Assembly (NCBI GenBank): GCA_028291515.1
Contig: JAQGHU010000081.1
Location: 62,001-126,000, forward strand
Direction of reading: 5' to 3'
Length of the DNA stretch: 64,000 nucleotides
Origin: Schlesneria sp.
GTDB lineage: Bacteria > Planctomycetota > Planctomycetia > Planctomycetales > Planctomycetaceae
Shown here piece by piece: positions 36,234-45,870 of the stretch. The position numbers and the translations under genes are program-made. The notes under the pieces were generated by a model that was not told the origin of the DNA, did not search any database, and worked only from the letters and a program-made list of their open reading frames with translations. How positions within the stretch are numbered: position 1 is the first letter of the stretch; each line of letters begins with the position of its first letter.

Positions 36234-38096
36234 CTAAGAGTGAGCCGGTGCCAGCGGCAGCAATGTTTGCAGCTTCACCAGCGGTTCCGCTGGCGGAGCG
36301 GCAGGCGCTGCCAGGACCGTATCGATCAAGAAGTACAACAGGCGTCGCAGCGCGTCCGGCTGAACGTCGTCGGCCAATGCTTCCGCTCGAGTTCGGCACT
36401 TATCAACGAGGACTTCGGCGCGTTCGAAGACGCCCAATTGCCGATACAGGCGGCCGAGCTTTTCTGCACGAACCTGTGGTAGTAGCGTGCCTCGAATGAC
36501 CCCTTCCAATTCTTCGCGACCCGGCCCCTTGGCAGCGTCGAGAGCCAACGCCAGAAGAATCGTTGGCTTGGCCAACTCGGCATCGCGACCCGCCACCAAC
36601 TTGTTCGGAGCCTGCTCATCCCAGTCCTGCAGGTCGTTCAAAATCTGAAAGCCGACACCCAAGTGCCGACAGAAAGTGGGCACCATCGTTTCGTAAGCAT
36701 CCATCGGCCCTGCCATCCGCAGGCCAGCGTACAACGCGGCTTCGAATGCGGGCGAGGTCTTGAGCGCGTACAGCTTCATTGCATCCAGCGCGGTCAGCTT
36801 GATTGAATGCTCGCCTGTCCAGCGCAGCTCCGCTCCTTGCCCTTCACAAAGCTTGAGATGAGCATTGGCCAGCCGATCCAGAATATCGGCCGCGGCTTCG
36901 GCCCCCAGGTCTTTACGACCCTGGCTGATCAGTCGATAGCCTAGCCCGATCAGATAATCGCCGATGTTGATCGCCGGGCCAATTCCATAGCGCTTGTGCA
37001 ATGTCTCCTGGCCATATCGATACGGATCGTCGTCTTGGATATCGTCATGGACCAGCGAAGCTTTGTGAAAAGCTTCCATCGCGAGAGCCGTCCGCCGTAC
37101 CGATTCCGGGAACTCGGGAAGCGTCCCGTCAGAGATAATTCGCGTCGCGTCGCTCCCGGTGAGCGCGTCATATGCCGCCAACGTGATAAACGGTCGGAAC
37201 CGCTTCCCACCCTGAACCAGCCAATCCCGCGCAATCGATTCCGTCTCTGCCAGCAGAGTGTCCGCTGATCCTGATCCACCTCGAACGGCTGGTAACAGTT
37301 CGTCGAATTGCTCTTCGAACATCTGGTTCGACACGCGCATCATCGGCACGTAACCGGTCGTTCGATCTTCGGTCAGCGGTTCATATTTATCGAGGCAATC
37401 CCAGACCCAGGCCTCATCCAGCGTCGTGTTCTTGCAATCACCCGAATGCAGTGGGATCGCGTACGACGGAACGCCAGCCAGCAGGACCTTATCGATCGCC
37501 TTTTCCAGCACATTCAGGCAGGCCACGCCCAGGATTCCATCGACGTGACCTGAAATGATAATCTTCAGGACGATTGGCGACCCCTCGGCGACCAGCACCT
37601 TGTATCCCAGTTGCTCGGCTTTCACCTTGTAGTCGGCGATCGAACAGGCACCGCACTTTTCGCAGTCCAGTCCGAATTCATCGTAATCGGCGGGACAGCC
37701 ATCGGCGTGTTTCAGGCAGTGTGGTAACAGTAGCAATCGGCGTTCGAATGGAATCGCCAGGAACTGTTGCTTCCAGAAGAAATTTCCCACCAGGACCATC
37801 GCAAAACCGAGGAACTTCTCGGGTTGATTGAGTTGCTCCAACAGCTTGCGGCTGTGACCTTCCAATTCCGCCTTATTGAATGGCCGGCTGCGATCAAGCG
37901 TCCGTGCATACTGCTCGGCGGCAGACTTAATGTGCTCGCGCTGCTCCAGCGTTTCTGGCACCAGCTTCAGATGGGACGTGCTGCGGCGGCGCGGCTTATC
38001 ATCGGGAGCTTCCGATTGAGAAGGGGACTGTTCGACATCTGTCGGTTTCGCGGAGGTCGGATCATGTTCAATTTCGGCGTTGGTCGGAGCGATCAT
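36234..38096 (-). CDS. DUF116 fused to trans-polyprenyl diphosphate synthase
   Basis: 620 residues. The N-terminal part (about 100-240) is a DUF116 domain with a conserved Cys set ([34 protein letters not shown]) that could hold an Fe-S cluster. The C-terminal part (about 285-600) is a polyprenyl synthetase: [17 protein letters not shown], first Asp-rich motif [22 protein letters not shown], and [15 protein letters not shown] as the second, where the usual first Asp is Asn. It should condense isopentenyl diphosphate with an allylic diphosphate; chain length cannot be read off. ATG 38096 chosen over upstream starts. The fusion itself is unusual. Confidence 0.9.
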   Translation of the reverse strand: MIAPTNAEIEHDPTSAKPTDVEQSPSQSEAPDDKPRRRSTSHLKLVPETLEQREHIKSAAEQYARTLDRSRPFNKAELEGHSRKLLEQLNQPEKFLGFAMVLVGNFFWKQQFLAIPFERRLLLLPHCLKHADGCPADYDEFGLDCEKCGACSIADYKVKAEQLGYKVLVAEGSPIVLKIIISGHVDGILGVACLNVLEKAIDKVLLAGVPSYAIPLHSGDCKNTTLDEAWVWDCLDKYEPLTEDRTTGYVPMMRVSNQMFEEQFDELLPAVRGGSGSADTLLAETESIARDWLVQGGKRFRPFITLAAYDALTGSDATRIISDGTLPEFPESVRRTALAMEAFHKASLVHDDIQDDDPYRYGQETLHKRYGIGPAINIGDYLIGLGYRLISQGRKDLGAEAAADILDRLANAHLKLCEGQGAELRWTGEHSIKLTALDAMKLYALKTSPAFEAALYAGLRMAGPMDAYETMVPTFCRHLGVGFQILNDLQDWDEQAPNKLVAGRDAELAKPTILLALALDAAKGPGREELEGVIRGTLLPQVRAEKLGRLYRQLGVFERAEVLVDKCRTRAEALADDVQPDALRRLLYFLIDTVLAAPAAPPAEPLVKLQTLLPLAPAHS

Positions 38097-38200
38097 GAAT
38101 TCGAACTTCCTTGGCGATCCAGTCCATTGGTTCTTGGAAAGCCGGGGGCAGGTCATCGACGATCGGACTCGGAGTCCGACAATATCCAGGCAGGCAAAAC

Positions 38201-40021
38201 TCAAAGCGGAACGGCAGGATTATGTTGAGTTGTCGTATTGGAATCTACTGGCAGCAAATCGACAAGTCGGTCGGTATTTTCCAAAGCGCGGCTAAGTGCC
38301 GCAACTGTAAAGATTTTCGGATAGAGTCGCTCAAAATACCAGAGCTTGGCGAAGTACAGACCAATGGGAGCCGGTTGAGTGTACGAGCGATCCTCCACTC
38401 GGTCCACTAGCCAACTTAATCCGCGCAGGCATTCATCTCGGGCTGACGGCACCGAAATCAACGCATCGACTGCCAACGATGTCTCCTCGATCGACGACGG
38501 AGTTTGTCGGTTGCCGCCCCATCCCCCATCCTGATTTTGAACCGATTTCAACCAATGACTGGCTCGCTGGGCGGCAGGATCGTCAAGCCGATCCCAGTCC
38601 GCATAGGCCGCGAGTCCCTTTGAAGTCCCATAGGTCGGATTTTCTTCGTCCGCCGCGAATTGGTTCCCAAACCACAATGGAAACCAGGTTCCATCCGGTC
38701 GCTGCGTTCGACCGAGGAAAGCAAACCCGGCTTTGACCGCTCGTTCAGTTCTTGAAGAGAATGAAGAGGTCGCGTCCGAACCGCAATTCCGTTGCCAGGC
38801 ACGAATCGCCCGTAAAGTATGCGCGGTCAGATCGGGCGAACTGCGATCAAACGGCAACGCTCCCCACCCGCGACAGAAAGTCGGCCAGCCGCCATCGCTG
38901 TTCTGCAGATCCAGTAACCACCCGATCGCATCGCGAACCGCCGATCGCACTCTGTTAGACCCCGGACGCAATTTCAACAGTGCGAGAATGGCCCCAGGCG
39001 TATCGTCCGCATCCGGCACGCCCCCGGAAAGATTGGTCCAAGCCCATCCCCCCGGCGCAGCGTTCGTATAACGATGCACCTGACGATGCTGCTGCCCCAG
39101 CAGCCATTCGACAAGAATCTCGATTTGTGAATTCGAAAGTGACTCTTCCGGCAAGGCATTGATGCTGAGCGTCGTGACCCACGTCGCTAGGTTGGTGTCG
39201 ATCGGCCAACTGCCGTCCGGTCGCGCGGAATCAACGAGGAACTTCAATCCCAACTTGCCAACTGGATGATCGATCAGGCCCATGGAGACCAGGCTCATCG
39301 TCACGAAACTTGTCAGCGGAGTGGCTTCCAGGAACCCACCACTCTCGGGTTGAATCGATTCCAACTTGCGCAGCGTCGGCCGCACGGCCGCTTGTCGAAT
39401 CCAGCGAATCAATGGATTCCATGATGGAGCATGAAAGTGACGCGCCTGACCGATCGCAATCAGTGCCGGTAGCGCATAACTGACGACCGGCAACTTGATC
39501 ATCCGAAAGAAGCTGTGCGGCAGGCTTCCCAATTCAAATGGCAGCGGTGTGATCTGCTGCCAAGGTATCAGCCCCGCCAGAGCACACTGCGTCAGTATCG
39601 GAACTGAAAATGTGTGGTCTTTGCCATAGCGTTTTCGAATCGCGTCGAAACCGCCACATCTGTTGACGTACGCCTCGACCCGCCCAACCGCCACGGGATT
39701 GTCGTTGACCGCATTGGTCATTCGGAAGCTGGCAAAGACCAGCATACTCGTCGAGATATTGCTGCGGCTGAAGATCGTATCGCCCCAACCACCATCTTCG
39801 TTCTGATGTGCGACCAGCCACCGCAATCCTTGAACGATCAGAGGCTGATACAGAACTGCCGTATCAGCCCGTTCGCGAATCGCCAGTTGAAACGTCGCGA
39901 CGGCCGTGGCTGTCGACAGCGCCGATGCAGACAGCTCGCCCTCCCAATGCCCCGTGGCGGATGCCTCCTGAATGAGCGACTCCGCAGCCGTCGATTGAGC
40001 CTGTCGCAGTTTATCAATCAT
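38201..40021 (-). CDS. Class II terpene cyclase-like protein (squalene-hopene cyclase family)
   Basis: 606 residues. QW-type repeats ([66 protein letters not shown]) form the alpha/alpha barrel of squalene-hopene and class II diterpene cyclases. The protonating motif is [11 protein letters not shown], i.e. DXDD is kept. So it is probably an active protonation-type cyclase; the substrate may be squalene or a C20-C35 chain from the neighbouring synthase. ATG 40021 starts MIDKLRQAQ, the usual family start; a TTG at 40090 overlaps the RDD gene. Confidence 0.88.
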   Translation of the reverse strand: MIDKLRQAQSTAAESLIQEASATGHWEGELSASALSTATAVATFQLAIRERADTAVLYQPLIVQGLRWLVAHQNEDGGWGDTIFSRSNISTSMLVFASFRMTNAVNDNPVAVGRVEAYVNRCGGFDAIRKRYGKDHTFSVPILTQCALAGLIPWQQITPLPFELGSLPHSFFRMIKLPVVSYALPALIAIGQARHFHAPSWNPLIRWIRQAAVRPTLRKLESIQPESGGFLEATPLTSFVTMSLVSMGLIDHPVGKLGLKFLVDSARPDGSWPIDTNLATWVTTLSINALPEESLSNSQIEILVEWLLGQQHRQVHRYTNAAPGGWAWTNLSGGVPDADDTPGAILALLKLRPGSNRVRSAVRDAIGWLLDLQNSDGGWPTFCRGWGALPFDRSSPDLTAHTLRAIRAWQRNCGSDATSSFSSRTERAVKAGFAFLGRTQRPDGTWFPLWFGNQFAADEENPTYGTSKGLAAYADWDRLDDPAAQRASHWLKSVQNQDGGWGGNRQTPSSIEETSLAVDALISVPSARDECLRGLSWLVDRVEDRSYTQPAPIGLYFAKLWYFERLYPKIFTVAALSRALENTDRLVDLLPVDSNTTTQHNPAVPL

Positions 40022-40074
40022 TGGCAATTCGTGATCCGGTTCTTGAGGAATGATGTCTTGTGCAGCGGTGAGTA

Positions 40075-40635
40075 CTATCTCTGCTCGCAATAGGCAAGAT
40101 TCTCCACACGCACCACCACTGTTCCTGCTAACCAGTCGCCAAACCTAAGGTGCCGCCGCGTACACAGAACAAAGAACGCGGCTGGAAAGACACCCAGGAA
40201 AATCGGATTGGTTTCCACGATGCGAGATACAGTCTGAATGGCAACCTGCCAGAACGACGCGCGCCGTCCATCGCTTGATCGGACGCATAAGCCAAACCAC
40301 CACTTTGCCGGTGTCGCGCCGAGACTCTCCGTCAGTTGATAGTACAGCAGGTAAAACAAGTAGAACGACAGGCCCTTCAACAAAGGATCAAAGTCCGGTA
40401 GCACGATGACGATCGACATCGCGGAAATCGCCGCCAGGAAAAAATCAGCTTCATTCGCCCAAACACGGCGTGCGCTACGATCCCCAATCAAACCGCGTTG
40501 AGTTGATTCTTCGACACCCCATCCTTGGCGCGACTGTCGGTCTTGCGGAGATCTGGCCAATTCTGTCCCGGAAAGATGGACGACCGGAGTGGCGACGCAT
40601 TCGTCCTCAGCGTTGGAGTTCTCTTCGTTCGACAT
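40075..40635 (-). CDS. RDD-family membrane protein
   Basis: 186 residues. A polar N-terminus is followed by RDD-domain helices (DFFLAAISAMSIVIVLPDF, GLSFYLFYLLYYQLTESLGATPAKWWFGLCVRSSDG, and VFPAAFFVLCTRRHLRFGDWLAGTVVVRV). The family is a small membrane domain of unknown function, sometimes tied to transport. It lies between the ferredoxin-like and the cyclase genes in the same direction. Confidence 0.82.
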   Translation of the reverse strand: MSNEENSNAEDECVATPVVHLSGTELARSPQDRQSRQGWGVEESTQRGLIGDRSARRVWANEADFFLAAISAMSIVIVLPDFDPLLKGLSFYLFYLLYYQLTESLGATPAKWWFGLCVRSSDGRRASFWQVAIQTVSRIVETNPIFLGVFPAAFFVLCTRRHLRFGDWLAGTVVVRVENLAYCEQR

Positions 40636-40676
40636 CGCGCAGTCCAGAAACGTGGAGGCGGCCACGAGAAAGAATA

Positions 40677-41774
40677 TTACAAATCCAGCGCGTCGAGGCC
40701 GTCCATCAGGTCATCCAAGTCATCGCGAGGTTTCTCGGCCTGATCTAACTGTCGCTTTGGCAAACCAATCGCTGCTCCGACCGCTTCGCGACCATCGGCG
40801 ACCAGTTCCGTGTCCCGTTCCAGTACGGCCATTTCCAGTGCGGTTGGCGCACCAAACAATTTGGAGAGATCGATCTTGAAGTCTTCGACCGGTCCACCAT
40901 CTGCACCAGCAATCCCCGGCGTCTTATGCTCAGGGAAGATGATCGCGTTCACCGGGCAGACACGACTGCACGCGGGGCAACCCTTCTTACAGTTGTCCTG
41001 CTCTTCCACCAGGATTCGATCGGAATGATCGACGCCATAAACACCGAACAGGCAAAAATCGATGCATTCCATACAGTTCGTGCAGCGGCTGTAGTCGATG
41101 ACCGGATACCACCGTCGCCGCACATCAGCACCATCGATCACCGTCGGCGGTGCGGCTTCGGTCGAGTGCCCGTTCATCAAGCTGTGCAGATCCAATCCCG
41201 ACATCGTCTTCGCAGGCTCTTCGCGAGCGAGCGGCTCTGCCACCTGCCTATTAGTCGGCAGAATCGACAGCGGTGACGGTGCGCTCCCAAAGCTTCCCAA
41301 TTGCACCAGTGGCGTCGAAACCAAGTCCGCCAGACGCTGGATTTCGGTGAGATAAGTCTGCGGACTCGCGTCGTTTCGCAGATCGATGGCATAGATCAGT
41401 CGATTGGGAACATCCAGCGATCCGATCCCGCGCAGCGCCGGCGCTTCTTCTTCGGGATGCTCATCGTCGGTCTCAGCATCTTCAGCAAGGTTGAGACGCG
41501 ATTCCCCCTCTTTGCCTTTCACGCCGTTGCGATCCAGCACCCAGCGAATCGCGCGAGGATACAGCCAGCCCAGCACGACCAGATTGCCGCGTAACGATTT
41601 CAGCCACAGCATTCCGGTGTGATCGGCGGTCAGATCATAGAGGTGCGGAACGACAGAAACTTCGGCCGTTCCCGCCAGCATCAAACGCGTCGCGATCTCT
41701 TCTTCCAGTTGCCGCTTCACCGGGTTTTTCCCCGGCGATTGCGAGATCACAACGGTGAGTTTTCGTCCGGCCAT
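40677..41774 (-). CDS. 2[4Fe-4S] ferredoxin-domain protein
   Basis: 365 residues. The first 180 residues form a globular domain not recognised (KLTVVISQSPGKNPVKRQLEEEIATRL, NLVVLGWLYPRAIRWVLD). Then a bacterial-type ferredoxin with two clusters: CTNCMECIDFCLFGVYGV and CKKGCPACSRVCPVNAIIFP. The C-terminus is acidic and ends in DDLDDLMDGLDALDL. It is 34 nt after the lipoyl-carrier gene, and probably transfers electrons to an enzyme of the cluster. Confidence 0.87.
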   Translation of the reverse strand: MAGRKLTVVISQSPGKNPVKRQLEEEIATRLMLAGTAEVSVVPHLYDLTADHTGMLWLKSLRGNLVVLGWLYPRAIRWVLDRNGVKGKEGESRLNLAEDAETDDEHPEEEAPALRGIGSLDVPNRLIYAIDLRNDASPQTYLTEIQRLADLVSTPLVQLGSFGSAPSPLSILPTNRQVAEPLAREEPAKTMSGLDLHSLMNGHSTEAAPPTVIDGADVRRRWYPVIDYSRCTNCMECIDFCLFGVYGVDHSDRILVEEQDNCKKGCPACSRVCPVNAIIFPEHKTPGIAGADGGPVEDFKIDLSKLFGAPTALEMAVLERDTELVADGREAVGAAIGLPKRQLDQAEKPRDDLDDLMDGLDALDL

Positions 41775-41808
41775 GAAATACGTCCCTCAAACCACTTCGT
41801 CGAGTTGT

Positions 41809-42261
41809 CTAGTCGTTGAACTGATTCTTCAACAAACGCTGTGTCTGTTCCCAGCCCGCATCCAAAACCTTGACGTAGTCGGCAGGCGAAAGCAATGGCT
41901 GCGTGGTCTCAAACTCATACAGCCAACCCTTGTCGTAATTGTCAGCGTTGATCAGAGACGGATCGTTCATCAAAGCTTCGTTAAACCGCACGACCCGACC
42001 ATCGGCCGGCGCATACATCGTCGACACAGCTTTCGAGCTCTCGATTTCACCGATGGATTGTTTCTTGCGAACGATAGTGTCCGGATCGATCTGCCAGTCC
42101 AGAAAATAAACATCTTGCAGCAGTCGAACGGCATAAGACGTAAAGCCGACTCGCAGGTTTCCAGTTCCCAGCATCACCCACAAATGGGATTCAAAATAAG
42201 TTCGATCCACAGGAATGTGGGCCGCGAACTTTCCCATCATAAACACTAAAGGTTCGGACAT
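41809..42261 (-). CDS. GcvH-like lipoyl carrier protein
   Basis: 150-residue protein with the H-protein fold: ESHLWVMLGTGNLRVGFTSYAVRLLQDVYFLDW, then GEIESSKAVSTMYAPADGRVVRFNEALMNDPSLINADNYDKGWLYEFE. The Lys in ESSKAV is the lipoylation site. No gcvT, gcvP or lpd gene lies nearby, so a role in glycine cleavage is not supported by context. In this cluster it may be a dedicated dithiol carrier. ATG 42261 chosen since the upstream part reads through a hairpin repeat. Confidence 0.87.
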   Translation of the reverse strand: MSEPLVFMMGKFAAHIPVDRTYFESHLWVMLGTGNLRVGFTSYAVRLLQDVYFLDWQIDPDTIVRKKQSIGEIESSKAVSTMYAPADGRVVRFNEALMNDPSLINADNYDKGWLYEFETTQPLLSPADYVKVLDAGWEQTQRLLKNQFND

Positions 42262-42320
42262 GAAGAAACTCTGAAGACGATTCGGAAGGTTCTTCTCCTC
42301 TTTCCCGCATTTCTCCGTGT

Positions 42321-42386
42321 CCTCTGTGCCTCTGTGTTTCAAACTTCTTGGCTGAAAGAAGAACTGAAAACACAGAGGCACTGAGG
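42321..42386. repeat. CACAGAGGCAC-type inverted repeat in the terpenoid-cluster leader
   Basis: Two 19-bp arms (42321-42339 and 42368-42386) pair with one mismatch around a 28-nt loop; the arms read CCTCTGTGCCTCTGTGTTT and its near complement. Repeats of this CTCTGTGCCTCTGTG type are widespread in intergenic DNA of many bacteria. It lies between the small unknown gene and the lipoyl-carrier gene on the minus strand and could act as an attenuator or processing signal. Confidence 0.65.
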
Positions 42387-42415
42387 TCACAGAGCAAAGG
42401 CGAGGGGACAGGAGA

Positions 42416-42871
42416 TCATTCGGCGGGTGGTGGTTCCGTGGCTGGCACTACAGTACCCGACTTTGGCCCCATCCGAAAGTTTGCAGGCATCGGCGGCGGA
42501 GCCGCGGCGGGGAACTTCTTCAGGATCGCATCCAAGTCTGCCACGCAGCCATCCATCGAAATCACCGCTTGCTTGAAGTTGGTGTGGTCCGAAGCAATCG
42601 GCGAGTCCTTACGAAACTGATCGGCAGCCTCCCGCAACTTCCCAATTTTCTTCCGCAGCGTCGCGATGTAGTCGGCGGGATCCTGAACCTTCGGTTCCAA
42701 CGCCCGCGACGTATCAAACACAGTCCGCACGATCTGCATCAACTCGGGAAAGTCCTCGACGGTTTCGCTGTGCTTGACGAAGGTTCGCACCATCCAGGCA
42801 TGCGCAAAAATGATCTGGCACCGCGCGACAGCATCGGCGGGCGATAGTATTTGCGGAGAACTTTCCGACAT
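42416..42871 (-). CDS. Hypothetical protein at the head of the terpenoid-like block
   Basis: 151 residues, soluble and mainly helical (ILSPADAVARCQIIFAHAWMVRTFVKHSETVEDFPELMQIVRTVFD), with a Pro-rich C-terminal tail. No motif recognised. It is the first gene of the co-directional run from 42.9 to 35.1 kb. ATG 42871 begins MSESSPQILSP; an earlier ATG would add 14 residues. Confidence 0.65.
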   Translation of the reverse strand: MSESSPQILSPADAVARCQIIFAHAWMVRTFVKHSETVEDFPELMQIVRTVFDTSRALEPKVQDPADYIATLRKKIGKLREAADQFRKDSPIASDHTNFKQAVISMDGCVADLDAILKKFPAAAPPPMPANFRMGPKSGTVVPATEPPPAE

Positions 42872-43027
42872 CCAGACCTCGATCACAAACGGGTGAGCAT
42901 TGATTGAGATCATGCTACCGAGTTCGCAGGGTGAACTCCATTAATGGAAAGGTTGCGGACTAACGCTCGATTCCTCACGATGACTGCCTGTGACCAGTCT
43001 CGAATTCTCTCCGGAAGGACTGCACGA

Positions 43028-44614
43028 ATGCCGCTGGAATCTTCTGACAATGTCAACGATTCGGACGAGCAGCCAAATTCAGTCGGCCGTCGCAATTGGA
43101 TCAAAGGCGTCACTGCGGCATCCCTCGCGGCGATCGCTGGTGGCGCGCCAGCAGAACCCACGCAAGCCGAGCAGACTTCACCATCAAAGCCACAAAACCG
43201 CATCGTAGAGGAAAATGCCAAGCCCGGTTCCACCGATTGGCAACTGACACGAGTCCGACTCGATAAGCCTGGCGGGTATCGAGCCGCCGGCATCGAAGGC
43301 TACTGCTCGCGACAAAGCGTCGCGGCTGGCGAAACACTCGAAATCCTTGTCTCGACAGATCCTCCTCGTCCGTTCCAGATCGAGATCTTCCGCACCGGGT
43401 ATTACGGCGGCTGTGGCGCGCGCCTCATGACGACGCTCGGCCCCTTCGAAGGCCGGAAGCAGCCAGTTCCCGCCCTCGGCGAAAAGAATTTGCACGAGTG
43501 TCGCTGGGAGGCTTCTACGTCGATCAAGATTCCCAGTGACTGGATCAGCGGCGTCTATCTCGGTCGACTCAGTCTGATTGAGGATGATCCGGCGAGCGGC
43601 TACTGGCAAAGCTATATCGTATTCATTGTGCATGATGACCGACCGGCCGACATCCTGCTGCAATGCTCCGACAACACGTGGCAAGCCTACAATCGCTGGC
43701 CCGATAACTATTCGGTCTACACGCATCCGAAGGGAACCGAAGGCCCCTGGGCCGATGTCAGTTTTGATCGACCCTATGGGAAGTACTCACAAATCTACGA
43801 GAACCCGCAGTCCGTCGGGTCTGGTGAATGGTTGTGCTTCGAATTCCCGATGGCGTATTGGCTCGAGCAGCAGGGCTACGACGTGACCTATTGCGCAAAT
43901 AGCGACATGTTGACACCGGATCACGGGCTCAAGTGCAAGGCCTTCTTAAGCGTGGGGCATGACGAATACTGGGACATCCGGCAGTACGAAAGCGTCGTCC
44001 AGATGCGGGACGCGGGCGTCAACCTGTTGTTCTTCTCCGGCAATGCCGTCTGCTGGGTTAGCCCCTATCGAGAGAGCATCGGTGGCGTTCCCAACCGAAT
44101 CCTCTTCCGCGGCGGCCCCTATGGAGCGAAGCACACCTTCGCCGAACTACGCGAAAAACTGAACGGTCCGTTCCCACATCGCGGTCCCGACGAAGGCTAC
44201 TTGATCGGAGCTCGCAATGTCGATCCGGTCAATGGCGGCGGCGATTGGATCTGTACCAAGCCCGATCATTGGATCTTCGCAGGGACCGGCATGAAGGCCG
44301 GAGACCGCATCCCGGGCCTGATCGGTTGGGAATACCACGGGGATCCCCCGTCCGACATCCCCGGCCTGGAAATCGTCGGCGCAGGAACGGCACTCCAAGG
44401 AGGCACCCGGCCCCAACACTGGACCGCCACGATCTATCCCGGCCCAAAAAACAACTTCGTCTTCAACGCCTCAACGATCTTCTGGTGCCAGGATCTCTCA
44501 TCACCCCCTGGCCACATGATCCCCTGGTCGCACTGGAGCCGCCCGCACGGCCCCGACGAACGAGTTCAAAAGATCACCAGAAATCTCCTCCGCCGAGCGA
44601 TTGGGGTTGTGTGA
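43028..44614 (+). CDS. N,N-dimethylformamidase beta-subunit-like protein, Tat-exported
   Basis: 528 residues. The N-terminus GRRNWIKGVTAASLAAIAGG is a twin-arginine-like signal. The body matches the large-subunit C-terminal domain of dimethylformamidase-like proteins (GYCSRQSVAAGETLEILVSTDPPRPFQIEIFRTGYYGG, DDRPADILLQCSDNTWQAYNRWP, YDVTYCANSDML, LSVGHDEYWDIRQYESVVQMRDAGVNLLFFSGNAVCW). Members in planctomycetes have no known substrate. Start ATG 43028 with GGAAGGA upstream. Confidence 0.85.
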   Translation: MPLESSDNVNDSDEQPNSVGRRNWIKGVTAASLAAIAGGAPAEPTQAEQTSPSKPQNRIVEENAKPGSTDWQLTRVRLDKPGGYRAAGIEGYCSRQSVAAGETLEILVSTDPPRPFQIEIFRTGYYGGCGARLMTTLGPFEGRKQPVPALGEKNLHECRWEASTSIKIPSDWISGVYLGRLSLIEDDPASGYWQSYIVFIVHDDRPADILLQCSDNTWQAYNRWPDNYSVYTHPKGTEGPWADVSFDRPYGKYSQIYENPQSVGSGEWLCFEFPMAYWLEQQGYDVTYCANSDMLTPDHGLKCKAFLSVGHDEYWDIRQYESVVQMRDAGVNLLFFSGNAVCWVSPYRESIGGVPNRILFRGGPYGAKHTFAELREKLNGPFPHRGPDEGYLIGARNVDPVNGGGDWICTKPDHWIFAGTGMKAGDRIPGLIGWEYHGDPPSDIPGLEIVGAGTALQGGTRPQHWTATIYPGPKNNFVFNASTIFWCQDLSSPPGHMIPWSHWSRPHGPDERVQKITRNLLRRAIGVV

Positions 44615-44704
44615 CGCGACCCTCGCTCCTTGCCCTTCTGAGACCGCCATCTCAGGCAATAATCAAGTGAAAACTCGACGACCCCGCACACCAAAGCGAA
44701 ATCG

Positions 44705-45517
44705 ATGCCAGAATTCAGAGGGAAGAAAACGACGAATGAGGTACTAGCCTCGAAGTCCGTCTCCAGATGGAAATCCGTCACATTGAGTAAGACCAGCGTT
44801 GACGACAAAGGATTAATTGACCTTTGTCACCGCGCGCCGAATCTGGAGGAATTGCATATTGCCAGCGATCTCCTCACCGACGTAGCGATGGGTGCCATCT
44901 GCTCGCTTCCGAAATTAAAAAGCTTGCTATTGGACGGGGTGCCTAATGTAGGCGATCTCGGAATTGCGAATGTGTCACGGATCGCCGACCTGCGAGAATT
45001 GTATTTGAACGGGACGCAGCTCACCGACGAGGGAGTGAAGGCCATTACGTCAGCAAAACACCTCTGGAGCCTTTCCCTAAAAGGGACCAAGATTACAGAC
45101 ACCGGGGTCGCATTGCTGGGAAAGAGCGCTCCTCTAGGGATACTCGTTTTGGATGGAACTCCTGTTCACGGTTCAACCTTGGCGGAACTGAATCTTGGCG
45201 ACAGAGCCTCTTTGCATTTGGGAGGGTGTCCAATCGATGATGCCGCCGTCGAGAAACTCATCCAGGCTCATCCACAGATCGAAACCCTGGATCTTTCGGG
45301 TACTCACGTCACCGATGGCTGCATGCCAGTAGTTGCGGACCTTAAAGGTCTCTGCGGGATCCAGCTACATGGAACCGACGTATCTGATCGCGGACTCGAG
45401 CAACTGCACAACCATCCGATGCTTTCCATGATTTATCTGCAGAACACAGCAGCATCCGATGACGCTGTGTCGGAATTTCGTTCGAGTTTTGACCGGCACG
45501 TCTCGATATATCAATGA
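44705..45517 (+). CDS. Leucine-rich repeat protein
   Basis: 270 residues with about seven LRR units of the bacterial cysteine-containing/RNI-like type (LWSLSLKGTKITDTGVALLGK, LYLNGTQLTDEGVKAITSAKH, IETLDLSGTHVTDGCMPVVADLKG). No signal peptide, membrane segment or enzymatic domain. LRR arrays of this kind are common in planctomycetes as interaction modules. Start ATG 44705, shortly after the dimethylformamidase-like gene (90 nt); not obviously related to it. Confidence 0.85.
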   Translation: MPEFRGKKTTNEVLASKSVSRWKSVTLSKTSVDDKGLIDLCHRAPNLEELHIASDLLTDVAMGAICSLPKLKSLLLDGVPNVGDLGIANVSRIADLRELYLNGTQLTDEGVKAITSAKHLWSLSLKGTKITDTGVALLGKSAPLGILVLDGTPVHGSTLAELNLGDRASLHLGGCPIDDAAVEKLIQAHPQIETLDLSGTHVTDGCMPVVADLKGLCGIQLHGTDVSDRGLEQLHNHPMLSMIYLQNTAASDDAVSEFRSSFDRHVSIYQ

Positions 45518-45694
45518 ACGATGCGGCCTCGATATTGACCGGTCGCGAACTTCTACATGAAGTGCTTGGGATTCATTTTCACGCATGGAACGAGTCTCCA
45601 GCGTGTCACCGCCGCCGATTGAATTGGCCTGCCTGAGCTAAAGTTTGTTCACACCCTGGCCCTGCGTTGTGCCACCGCCCGTCACTCAATATGC

Positions 45695-45870
45695 TGCCGT
45701 TTGCCCCGCTGGGCGTTTGTTCCCTCGAAGGAATAAACAGGAAGCCGGTGTGAATCCGGCACGGGACCGCCGCTGTGTGCGAGAAGGTTTCCGAGCAACA
45801 TGCCACTGCAGCCAACAGGCTGTGGGAAGGCGTTCGGAGACCGCTTTAACTCGTAAGTCAGAATACGGCC
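45695..45870 (+). promoter_or_regulatory. Cobalamin (B12) riboswitch aptamer
   Basis: Core features are present in order: AGGAAGCCGGTGTGAATCCGGCACGG (the conserved GTGxGAATCC... block and P4/P5 neighbourhood, 45739-45764), GACCGCCGCTGTG, then GTAAGTCAGAATACGGCC at 45854-45871 (B12 box-like segment). A P1 helix GCCGT/ACGGC joins the ends. Downstream, GCGGGGATGCC pairs with GGCATGCCCC (about 45873-45935), a candidate expression platform. It precedes the DUF1559 gene at 45990. Confidence 0.85.

Noticed and set aside
41809-42261. Glycine cleavage H protein in a gcv operon
   Set aside because: No gcvT, gcvP or lpd gene nearby; context is a terpenoid/Fe-S block.
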